DNA of 64,000 bases, taken from the NCBI GenBank assembly GCA_009823395.1, contig CM020514.1, positions 3,680,966 through 3,744,965 of the forward strand, in the 5' to 3' direction. Source of the stretch: Thamnaconus septentrionalis (Eukaryota; Chordata; Actinopteri; Tetraodontiformes; Monacanthidae). Position numbers and translations under genes: made by a program. Position 1 is the first letter of the stretch; the number at the start of each line of letters is the position of its first letter. Below are positions 47,601 to 60,400 of the stretch, one piece after another. Under the pieces are notes generated by a model, which saw nothing but the letters and a program-made list of their open reading frames with translations, was not told the DNA's origin and did no database searches.

Positions 47601-48431
47601 GAATATGTCCCCAGGTACTTTCCATAGGTGTGTTTTCCACTCTCAAGAGATTCAAAGAAGTGGCTTTGCTTAATGTGGGTGGAAAACAATACACTCGCTG
47701 TCTTCTTCAACATGCCAGCTATCTGTATATGTGTGCGTGCAAGTCCTTAAATCACTCCTCAGGTATGATTAAAATACCACGACTTCAGAGTTTTAGGTCT
47801 GTCTGATTGGTATAATCTACATTTTCCCTGTAGCCCGGGGCTACGACAACAACTCCGAACAATACCCAGCATTAATGTTAAAAGCCACACTGGCACGGCA
47901 GCAAACACCTGGATGGAAAACACAAACACACAAACACAACTTCACACCTGGACGGCGGAATAAAAGAGCCCAGACTCGAAGTGTCACTGCTCTGTAATCA
48001 TCCTCGCACGTCATTTTCCTCTCATCGCTCATGCGCAGCAGGCGTACATACACAACACAAAACAGTGGATTGCGCCGACGCGCAGTGCTTTGAAGGGCGC
48101 AAACAAAAGGAGGAATAATGACATGGAGACACACTCATATCCGGGATCACTGCCCATTAATTCACCTCTCAGGATGGTGTAGTGAGGGTTGGAACATTTC
48201 CCTCCAGCCCAGTGTGAAGTGTTGGCTGTTTAAAGGTTAAGTGTGTAATATTTGGAGAGTTTGAAGAAGAAACAGCGACATCAAGTGGTCACATTTTAGA
48301 TTGTAGCGTCTTTCACCTTCCCTCTCCCAAGCTTGCCGGTGAGCTACAGTGGCCTATGTACCAAAACCTGGATATCTCGTCCACCTTCTTCCTCATTGGT
48401 GGTGCAAGACAGCAACTAACTGACAGCTTGT

Positions 48432-48474
<43 letters not shown>

Positions 48475-51400
48475 TTTTATATATATATATAATTTATATA
48501 TGTATATATGTATATACAGTATACCTGCATATAAATCAAGCTAAATATTACACACTGGACCTTTAATACATGCACTTTTTTGTTTGCACATAGTTTATAA
48601 TAGAAAAGAATACATGTACTTTATTGATCCCAAATTGGAAGCTACATTAACAAAACACAGGCTGTTTTGCATGGTGAACCATATGGTGGACCATCATTTC
48701 ATTGTCTTTCCTTATTCTTTCCCTGATGTACAATGAAAGGGAATCTCTGAAACGTTGCCTTTAAATGAATCAAAGCCTTGAAATATAAAACGTCTGAGTC
48801 GAGGTGGCGGGGCAAGGGAATACCGACCTGTAAGCTGTCCAGGATTATCCGCAGAGACTGGACTTGTCTTCTGACCGCTTTGGAGAAACGCTCATACGTG
48901 GCAGCGTCATACTCGCTCATATTAATCTCTCGCAGCCTGAAGGACGAAGCAAAGCACAGACAAAGGAAACATCATGAACTTCCATTAATCAATTTGCTCC
49001 TGACTTTCAGCAACACTTTTTCTACTTCAACTTTGATGTTTCAGTAGATGGAAACATTTAACCCCATCATAAAGATTTGTCATGACTGTGAACTGAAGCT
49101 AATAAAATGTAAAAAATAAAATAAAGGGAGCATTGAATCATCGATCAGTTCATATTCATTCACATGCACGCACGCACTCGGCGGTATGGTGAAAACATTG
49201 TGGAGATCCTCACTGTACATGTTTCCTCATTCGATATGTCATCCTACTGAAGTACCTGCATGGTGGTGCTGCTGATTAAATGGATAAACTGGGCTTAGGG
49301 AAGGACGGCCACCTGTCTGGCTGTAACCGCGGGCTGTTTGCTTGAGAGAAGCGCACACAAAAAGGCATTCCATACTCAGTGTGTGTGCGTAGGGGTGTGT
49401 GTGTGTGTGTGTGTTGACAACAGCCTTGAGAACAGCGTGTTACGAGAGTACTGAAACTCTGAACTGTTGGATATGTGCATTAAAAAGTTTACGCTAAAGC
49501 ACTAAATAAGTTAGCCTGTAAAGTTAACTGTGCGTTTTAGATGTATTCTAAAACTTCATCCGACATCCAAATATCTCAAAGTTTTTGGGAGTAGCGTGAC
49601 TGACCTCGAAAGACTGGGTTCAAATGATGGTGGGCCGGTTCGGCCTTTATGTGTCACAACTTGCGACACGCCAGCATCAGGGCATGCAGTGTGTGTGTGT
49701 GTGTGTGTGTGTGCTCTGTATAGACTAGGTCGGCATCAGCCGTGCAATCAGAAAAAAAAACCAAACAAGATTACTGTAGTCAAACACATCTTATCAGTGA
49801 ATTTGTCTACTGTGGGTCTTCCTGCTGTACAATATCTCCATTAGGGTGAACCAGGTCTTTACCAACACCTGGGGGGCAAGTGTGTAGCTAGTAGTTACAT
49901 TACATTATTAGTCAACCAAAAGCACTGATGAAGATGTGGATCTGGACCGTAGATGAAGACATCCGTCCAACGCTCCCAAGAAGAGTCAGAAGCATAAACT
50001 TGTTTTTCAGCGAAATTTAAAAAAAAAAAAACAACTAAACTTCAGTGAATATCACATGCATGAGAGCACTTTCAGCAAAGTAAAGTGTCTTCTTTCTTCT
50101 TATCTTGTGCCTTCCACAGTCATGAGGACCCACCAGCTATGAGGCAGTCTTGGGTGGAGGAGTGAACACATGCAGCGGTTTGGCGTCATTATATGTGAGA
50201 TTAATTCAAGATTAACTCATTAGAAATGCCCCACAAAAAACATGATTTAATCTGGGATTTGATCCCAACTAGGGATGTTAACAATTAATCGATTATCGAT
50301 TAATTGTCGATTAAGAATTTAATCGATTCAATTAAATTAGTCGCAATTAATTGAACATTTTTTTACACGGGTAGTTAATATCATTATAACTAATGTGTTA
50401 AATAATGTGTTTGTGTTCCTTACACATTTTTTTATTGTGAAATTTAAGTTCTCGGGAAAAATCAATTAATCGTTAATCGATTGAGAATCAACTACTGATT
50501 AACGAATTAATCGATAATTTGCAACCCCAATCCCAACCCAGAAATTCAATACAATGTGAGGTCTTTTTGAGATTTGCCTTATCTTGCCTTGCCTATTACT
50601 TAGGTATTAACATTTATTTTGTCTTATTATTATTTGATTTATTTCTAATTCTTACTAATTCATCTTACTTTATGCTGCACTCTTTGCCATAACTAAAATG
50701 CCAGATGTGCTGCAGCCACCGCTAGCAATTTTGGTGCCAGCTAAACTGACTAAAAATCGGTAATAACGCATTAATAACAGCATCCTCCGGGGTCCCCGTG
50801 TACCACTCGGCCCATAGAATCCTTCACGTTTTCCCCAGCTCAACGACACCGCAGGCTGCAGCCCCGACTAGCTGTGTGTGTCAGTCAGCGGTATGCGTTC
50901 TCATGACTGAACTTCAGCGTTACGCTCATTTTAGTGCAGTTATTTTGGAACAGCATCCGCAGCCTCCTTAAACTATTCCCTCAAATTTACGCCGCAGAAT
51001 GCCAGCCCACAAAATACTACATAGCAAAAGTTGGCCTCCTCCACACATTCCTCCTTGGCTGTGTGTTTTGGTACGCGTGACACAAGCATGTGGCCGGGTG
51101 CATGCTGTGAACAGGCGCGCGCACGCGCACACACACACACGCAGAGCGAGGCTGTTTGAGCTGAAAGGTGAAATTTGCGAGATTTCGCACACAAGAAGCC
51201 ACAAAAGGGCCGGGTGTGACTCTCCCAGGCCAGCCAGTGAACTCCCTAAACAAACAGAGGCCTCCGTCCATAACTAAATTCAAAGCGGGGCTGATAAAAC
51301 CTCTCCTGAAATATAGATATTCACAGTTGGACAACAAGAACCTGAAATAGGATCATTCACAAGCACCAGAAAGTACAAATAAGCAGTGACAATTCCAGAG

Positions 51401-54400
51401 TTGCAGCGCTCAACAAATGAAGACCCGGAGCTCTATCGATTGAAAAGGGCAATGGAATTCCAGCAGCATCCGAGAGAGGGCAAATACTGCCGCAAGACAG
51501 ATATGAACGTGTTTGGTTCTCCCACTGACTTTCAGCTGAGGAGCACGAGGCCGCAAGCGATCCGGACTTTTATTTATGACTTGAAAGTTTCTTCCTCTTG
51601 AAAGAGAGACGTTTTGGGTTTTTTTCTCGCAGAACCTGGCTTCACGTTTCAACTTCAAAAAGGTGAAGTTCAGTGAAATCAAGACCAGGTCACGTGCAGA
51701 AGTGGATGTGTGTGTGTGTGTGTGTGTGTGTGTGAGTCCAAAAAAAAGACAGAAAGAGAGCAACAAGAGTGCACGATCATCATGCAGGTGTTTTTCATGT
51801 CGTGATTGTATCTTGGCCTGTTTCTGCACGTGTGTGTGTGGGTGTGTGTGTGTGTGTGTGTGTGTGCGCTTTCGCCCGGGACGAGCGCCAGTGTCAGGCA
51901 CGGCGAAGGTTTGCAGAGCGATCACCGCTGCTTGATTGACGCCCAACTTAATGCCGAGCAAACAAAGTGGGATCGAGTTGACGCGAGGGCGGAAAAACGG
52001 AGCGACCCCGCAGGTATTTCTGCCGTGCATGTGCTCGCTTGCTGCGAGCGAAGATTGACACCGGTCGCAAAGCAGAATATTAGCGTGTACCTACAAGATT
52101 CCCCCCACCCCACCCCTCCGGGTTCAGTGGAAAAAGGGATGAAGAGGCGGGAAGAGAGTTCAGCGAGAAGACGTTTAGGGGGGGCCTTGACGAGGAGATA
52201 CTTTGAAAAAATAAGAGGAAGAGAAGCGGAGGCAGGGAAGAGTCCCGGCGGTGTGAAAGAAGCCAGTGTGTGAAAGGAAGCCCTGTGGAAGCAGGGGGGT
52301 GTGACAGCGCAGAGGAGAAGCCCCGAGAGAAGGAGGCTGTTAAAAGAGAAACAGAACAGAGGCGGCCTTCATGGTCGAGCTGGTGAAAGAGGTGCCCTCT
52401 CAACCCTCCTCTCTGAAGCAAACAAGTGTGCACACACACACGCACACGTACACATACGCAAGAATCAAAGGTCTTTTGCCAGATACAGATAGAGAGATGG
52501 ATAGGTAGATAGAGAGAGATTTTCGACTTGAGAAGATTAAAAACCAACACGTGATTTTTGGTTGCTTTTGTTTTGAACTGACAGCCACAATCCAAGCTAA
52601 CGCCTTGTTTTAACAGCCACTCAGGGGTAAGACAATTATCTCTCAACGCCTGACAACGCCACGGTTGTAAGGTTAAGTGTGTAATATTTGGAGATTTTGA
52701 AGTAGAAACTGCGACATCAAGTGGTCAGATTTTAGATTGCAGCGTTAATTCGCTTACCTTCCGTCTTCCGAGCATGCCAGTGAGCTACGATGGCCTGCGC
52801 ACCCAAACCTGGATACCTCGTCCACCTCCTTCTTTGTTGGTTTTTTCTTTTGAGGACGCGAGCATTCACCCTAATTAAGGAACGCGCTGTCAGGCAGCTG
52901 GATTGTCCACGCCAGGCTTCCTTAGGAATATGCCGGTGCAAGATGGCAGCTAACCAGCCCCCCGGTCTATGGGAAAAATGCTTTTTGGGCCCATGGGATT
53001 TTTTTTTTGCTGCAGTACCTCGAGTGCCCACTGGCAAAAATCTGGTATCCAGTTCGTATAATACATCCATGCAGCTAACTGGGAGCAAGACCCTTGCTAC
53101 CTTTCTATGTACAGTATATTCTTATACATAAATAAGAAACGTTCTAAGGAAAGGAAACCAAAATAATTTTATTGTACTGCGAGTATATGCATGTAATAAT
53201 ATAATTAGGGGAAGTATATTAAGCTTTTACCAATATAAAAATAATAAATCAGGACAAATTTTATACACTGGACCTTTAACCGTCTGCTCTACATAACACA
53301 GTGCACACTTTGCACAGTCCAACTACTTTTTCAAGGAGGAAAAAGCCTTCAAATCCAGATGTAGCCTGCTCCGAGGTACTTTTATTCAGCTTTGTCCTGC
53401 AGGAGTAAGGGTGGTAAGGGCTTTTGCTTTTTTTCCTTCCCTGGTTGGGAGGTCAGTTGGAGGACTGCGAACGTGCAGTGCTGCTCGATAGCTATGAAAA
53501 TCGAGGGCCGCCGATCCACGATGAGTGCCAGAACAAACGACAACGTGTCGACACACGATGCGAGTCCACAGGCGATGTGAGATCAGCTGTCTTTGGCAGA
53601 TCACTATAGCTACAAAGATTGGATAAGCCACATCACAATTTTATATAAGGGCTCACAAAGCAGCTTGTGTGTGGTGGACATCAAACTCTTTCTCATATGG
53701 GGAGTTTCACCAAGTGTGGGAGCCGTCTGTTGGCAGACGTCCGCATTTTGCACTGTGGGCATGTGGCACGTTACCGCACTGTTGTCCATATGTGAACAAA
53801 CCTGTCTTTGAAGGCTTTCTCGGCCATCTCGCGGGCGGCCCTGCGCACCTCTTCGGGAACGGCGTCCTTCTCAGCCTGGGAAACCTGGTAGACCTTGTGT
53901 CCAGCGTCCAAGCGGTAGGGACCCCCCTTTCCACCCAGCCCCGCTGTGTCTCGGCCACCTGGAAAGCAGCACTGATGGGTCAAACTCTGTGGCAAAATCA
54001 AAAAACATTTTTTTTCTTTAACCTAATTTCTGGTCTAGCTATGTAGCACAATAACCTGAACGTTCAACAGCTGAGCTTTTGGCCTCCTAAGTTTAACACG
54101 AGTGCAACGAACAAAGTGAAGCCTTGAAGAAGAATTAGAAAAAAAACCAACAAAGGTCAATTATCAACTCTAAAATCCCTTTTGGTAATGACGAAGGCGA
54201 GCTAAAAATAGATGCTCTGCGAGATCTGATGGTGTTGATTCATCAAAGTGGGAGTGCGGAGGCATCTGCTGACCTGCCAGAGGGAACCGCAAGCCTTCAT
54301 CGAAGAAAAAGGAAAACAAGGTCGTCCCACAAATGGGCCTGGCTACATGCTAAGACCCATATCAACAAGTCGTCTCCACACCGTACGAGTATTAATTGTG

Positions 54401-57400
54401 TGCATTGTTCCCAGAACGGTGAAGGAGTAGCAGTGACCTGTGCCTCCAGCCCATTGGTTCCCTCCAACGTGGGGATCGTTGTTTGCGTCAATCTTGCCGT
54501 GCTTCGGGGCGCTGACGTCCAGGCCGCTGTCCTTCTGGATGGTGATCTGATGAGAGAGGCGCTAGTTAGACACACAGTTCACCGAGCAGAAGGGTCACGA
54601 CTGTGGTGAGACACCAACAGACAAACAACCGGTCACACTGACACTCACTATGGACAATTGAGACCGGGCATGGGGAAACCACTTTTTAATCCTACCCACC
54701 AAACTTGAAGAAATTACATTAATAGTAAGTAAGTCATAAAATGGCTGTATTTCATCCATTTTTTCAGTGTTCTAACAGCCATTTCAATAAAGAGCTAAAT
54801 ATCGTTGGGCTTTGAAGACATTTTGTTGTAACGCTTTTGTTCATTTTAAATTGACATTAAAGCATATGTTGTTGTTTTTTTTACATATCCCATGATACAT
54901 TTTTTTCTCCTATGAGGTGGGTCACCACAATGGGTGGCTGCTGCCATGCAAGGCGCTGCTGCTGCTGCTGCTGCCAGCCCCATTGGGATTAGGGTTCAGT
55001 TCTGGACCAAGGACACTTCAACATGTGGACCGCTGGAGCCGGGATTTGAACCGCCAATCCTTCGATCATCAATTTGCGGCCCGCTCTCCCAACCGAGCCA
55101 CAGTTGCCCCATGATTACGAAAGAATCTATCTGACAGGTCAGCGCCTGGCATATTTAGAGACAAGCAGAATTTTGCGTTGAAGCTACTACAGACTGAATG
55201 TTGGGTAGGTTGAGATGTTCATGTTCATGGTGATGATCTCCACTCCTCTCCCTCCACTGACCAACCGTTCCCACAGAGGGGGGAGATCAGAGGGGCAGCC
55301 TCCCTCCTCGCAGCTACGTCAAGCTGCTGAATCAGCACAGCATGCTAAAGATAGTTCGGATTAGTAAGATCCGTGTGATGAGAACACTGGCGGATTACAT
55401 CGGCAAGGTACTGCTCGGCGTGCAACCTGCCCAAACAGCCCGAGAGAACAAACAGTGAGCGCAAAATGGAAGCAGTGGGCGCAACCACCTCACATCTGTG
55501 TCCACTTTGCTCTTTGAGATGGTGCGCATGCACACCTGCAGCAGATGTGGGTGTGAAAAGGCAGTGAAAAACAGAAAAGTTCAGTCACTTTTTCCACCCG
55601 TGTGGAACTGGCCAGACTGGACACTGGACACTGGACACACACTTTGAAGACGAGCGCATGCAAAAATGAATTAGATAGGATTACATCGTGATAAAGAAAG
55701 AGGACACTGAAGCATGCAAAGGTGTTGCCTACCAGTGATATTCAAATTCACCTGACTGCCACAGGCAAATGGACAGACAGATGTACAATACCATGGGGTT
55801 CTAAACTTGTGTTGATCTAAATTCACTGTGCAGCTGCATTAAAATCTTTTCTGTGAAAGGGCTATCGTGTGATTGCGTAAAACTTGAACGTAATTACGTT
55901 ATAATTTTCACGTTTTAACAAGCTAATTTTTATTGTTTATTACATGACACCATCTGGTGTTACTTATATAATTTTCACGGTCACACGAGATAATTTCATG
56001 CTATTTCGTGATAGTGAGAGGCTCAGTATTGCATAAAAAGTGAAAAGTTTCATGTGTTTACTTGATAATTTTCACGTTATATTTGATTAAACTGTACATT
56101 AAGCTTGTTTTGAGACGTGCTGATCCTGAACTTATGGAGCAGGACATTAAAGTTAGTATGCGTACTTTGAGGGGGATTTCGATACATATGGGCTTGTGTT
56201 GTAGGAAGGATGACTCCGGCCCTATTGAGATTGCGCCATTCTCGTTCCGTTTAGTTATTTGTTATCATGAAATAACGTAGAAGTATTCTAGTAAAAAAAA
56301 ATTTTCACGTAATTACATGATTCTGAGACTTTCACATTCACAAAATAATGTGATAGTTTCATCTAAAAATAATAATGTGAAAATTATCACGTAAAAAATG
56401 TGAAGATTATGACGCAAAAACGTGAACATTTGGTGCAATTTTGTGATACTGAGCTTCTAATGAGCATTTTACTGAGAAAACAATCAGAGGAGTAGGAAGG
56501 AAGAGGAGGAGGATGGCAATCCTGGGCTTGTCAACAATGGCAGCGGGTAAATAGAATGGCGTGGATGGTGCCAGTGTGGTGGTGTGCAAAACAAAGATGC
56601 ACAAAACCAAAAGAGAAAAGATGTTTTTGGCTCCGCAGGAAAGAGGAGATAAACAGTGCAGATTGCCCCTGACCCAGTGCTCAACAAGCCTCGGGCGGTT
56701 ACTAAGTGACTAAAGTGGCAGTAAAAAATCTGACTGGTCTTCTTTGAAAGTGACAGATGGAAGGTTCGCCCTTTAACCTTCCAAGTTCTTTTTTAGAGGA
56801 CCTCCCCCTTTTACAGAGTTGTTTTTTTTTTCCACATCCCTGGTGGATTCATGAAATAGACCTACCGCACTTTGTAAGTGTTCAATCTGGTGTTCTTTGG
56901 TTCCCTTCACCACAATGTAAAGGAAAAATGGGTCATTTTGATTTAACATATGGTGTACGACTTCCTTAGCTGTTACCCACAAGGCATTTCCAGCTTGACC
57001 ATGTACAACATGGTCAAGCATCGATTTCAGTGCCATTATGGGCAAATTAGTGAGTTTGCTTTTCCATGCACAAGGCTCACGTAAAAAAAAAAAAATTGTG
57101 AAAAGTGCTTGAGATACTTGAGAGGCCAGTGTTTCTTGCGTCATCGTGTTTTCTTCGCGTTTGCTGGTGGTTGAGCTCTTCTAAGACAGCCAGTGGGGAG
57201 TGTGGCGTGAGCGCTGGAGTTAAAATAACTTGATTTTTTATGGCTGTGGGAATCATCATTGTAGCTCTTCCTCCTCAATCAATAAGTTCCCTCCTCTCTC
57301 TGTCGCTCCTTTCTTTGCCCAGTGCCTCTCACAGCGGCCCTTGCCTCGTCTTGCACGATGAATAGCCCCATAAATTTCTGATTCTCCGCTTAGACGCCCA

Positions 57401-57429
57401 AAGTCAGAGTGATTTAGGAGGAGGTTGGG

Positions 57430-57464
<35 letters not shown>

Positions 57465-60400
57465 TTTTATATGAGTTGTACCAATAGTCAGCAGTTACAT
57501 GTTGCACCTTTACTGACACAAAAGTTGTACTTGTGTTATAACAGTGTTATACTTTAGTTATACAGTAGGTAGTAATAAAATAGTCATTATCGTAGCGGCG
57601 GGCCGTCAGGGCCAGCTAGGCCTTCTCTGCTTGCTTAACCATACTTTAAAAATGACATTTAACCGTAAATATGATAATAAAGTTATTCTCCATAGTCTGT
57701 TCTTTTGATATCATATAATAAACACTTGGTGGCGTTGCTTCCATTGTCGTAGATTGCGGTAGAGTTTTTATCCAATCTTATTTCAGCTAGGGTCCATGAA
57801 ATCTGCCTTAGGCCAACAGAACCGGCATAGCAGGCTCCTGTAAGGCTAGCTAGCTAGCTAGCTGGGCTTAAACTGTATTTCACACGCACGTGTCCTGTGA
57901 TTGGATGAGCCCTGACAACCTCTAAGACTGAACTCAACCCGGAGGCCCGGTTGCCACCACAGCGAACCCACGATGTTTGAAGAAGAATATTGAGATTAAG
58001 TTGCCAAATCATCTGCAAGAGTTTAAGCTCACAGAGTTTAGTGTTGGTGGACTCATTAAAACTTTGTTGCGGAATCTCCTAAAATCGCCTCTTTGTAAGT
58101 TTGTAATGTGTAAAACTGATTCTCTATGGATACTTGAGCCGTAGTGTCATTTTGACGGTAATATGAGGTGGATTCATTTAGAGTTGACTAAATATGACAT
58201 CACCGATGGCCTGCTGCATAATAGCAATGCTCTAGTAGTAAAAGTAGTGCTCTGCAGCTTCTTGCTAGAAGGTAGGAGGGCCAAACAGATGGGTGGAGAT
58301 CCCTATGGGACACACTGGCCCTGCACCGGCCGACTTAAATTTAAGAAGGTAGCTGCCAGATCATCTTCTGGGTGGTCACCACCCTCTGGAGCGCCTTCCT
58401 GTCAGCAGCAGAGCAGTTCCAATGCCAGGTGAAGATGGAGATGATGAGCAGGCCCACCACAGCACACCTGTAGGAAGTCCACAACACTGGGGCTGTGTCC
58501 AAAAGTCGCCCCCTACTCACTATATAGTCATTATATGGGGGCTACACCGTTTTTTTTAGTGGTGGCCGAATCGAATCCTGAGTGAACATCGGTTTTCACT
58601 ATATTGTCCACTCAATGTATCCCACAATGCATTGCTTAAGTGGTGTGCAACCGATGCTCATGTAGCCCTATGTATGCGTGTGTAAATTAATGTGTATATC
58701 TATTTATTCATTTATTGATTACCACCTGCTATGACGTCATCAGACTACATAGAACTCCCCATGAAGGGATCAGGGAACGAGTGGGTGATTTGACGCAACG
58801 CCTGGGATATTAAGGCCAGCCTGCATCAGCCTCGCCTCTGGGGTCCAGCTAGGGCGCTGTTGAGCTGTCATCACATCCTCATAATCACACTGAGGGGCAG
58901 CTCCCCTGGTTCAACTGCGTTTCTGCAACTAGGAGAGTGGTTGGAGGCTTTAGAGTGGACACAGAATGTGTTTAAGGGCATCTGGGAGACTTGGATCGGA
59001 TCCCGTGGACGCGTCAGGTCACTTTCCTTCTCTTTATACTGTACTGTTGCTGTGATTATTTAAATTTCCCCAGTAAGGGATTTCGTAAAGGCGTTCTATT
59101 CTATTGTTTTCTAAATCGTATCCAATGACGGCTTTTATGCACTTCCACATGCTAGGGCTGCAACGATTCGTCGACGTAACCGATTACGTCGACAACATAA
59201 ACATAAACAAAAATTGCTGAATGATAAATTCGCACTCCGGCCGCTACATGCTCATTTGTACCTGCAGTGCAGTACTGAGCACTGAGGGTGGCAGTGTCGC
59301 TCGTTGTTTACATCCTGCAGAAAACAGAGAAGAAGAACGGCTTCTCCTCTGAAAAGCCTGGAGAACTCCGTGCCAAAGTTTCTAAAGTTTAGGAATATTT
59401 CATAGAAAATGAAGCACGCACCGCAGAGAGGAGTTCACAAATAACGTTGAGGATAGATATTTCATAGTTATGTTTTGAATTACACGCTTATTTGTTATTT
59501 AATCATCAGCCGATGAAGCAAATACATAATAAGTTTTTTTTTTTTTCCGCACGTTGGAAAATCGTGGAACAAACTTGCTTAGACCAGTCAAAATTATTAG
59601 ATTTTTTTTTTTTTTTTATGAATATTTGAATTTGCCTATCAAAGCAAGTTTTGTACTGCATGCGGTGTATAACTTCAGCATCAGATCATCAGAAAATGGT
59701 CCAGTAAAACTAGCAACCTAACTAGTTAGAGGATCACTCTGCTGGTTTGCTCAAAGGAGTTGCTGTGCTATTCTTCTGCGTGGGTTCACTGTGTTATTGA
59801 GCTTTTTTCAACAGTCAACATTCTTTGATTTAAAAAACACCCCCCAACGTAAAACACAACTCAAACATTTCTGCAAACCACAATCAGATTTGGCTGCTCA
59901 ATCGAGAGAAATCCCCGACTATTTTACAAGCAAACGCTCTACCGAGAACTGCCGATGCTATGTTACGCTCCCGCACTCGCTCGCTGTAACAGAGACCTGC
60001 AAATTGCAGCCAAACATTTGCTGTCCAGGCAAATGTCCAATGCAAACCCTTTCCATTGCGCTGCAATATTTTCTTTTCCTTTGGAATATTTTTGCGATTG
60101 AGATACTGGCACAGCGGCAGGAACACTTAAGACTTTTCACACTTATCTCAAATACCAAAGTCGGGATTAGAAAAAGAAGTGGCCGCTGAAGCAGGAATAG
60201 TTTCCAGCCTGAACATCACTGAATGTTCTCAGTTCTCAGCACATCGGCAGCAGCAGTGCAATACTCCAGCGTTGGTGGGATTACTCCATAAAAGTAATCC
60301 AACTACTGATTACTCCTTAAAAAGTATTCTAATTACTTATTTAAATACTTTGTTTCATAAGTAATCAATTACTAATTACTTTAGTTAAAAAAGATAAAGT

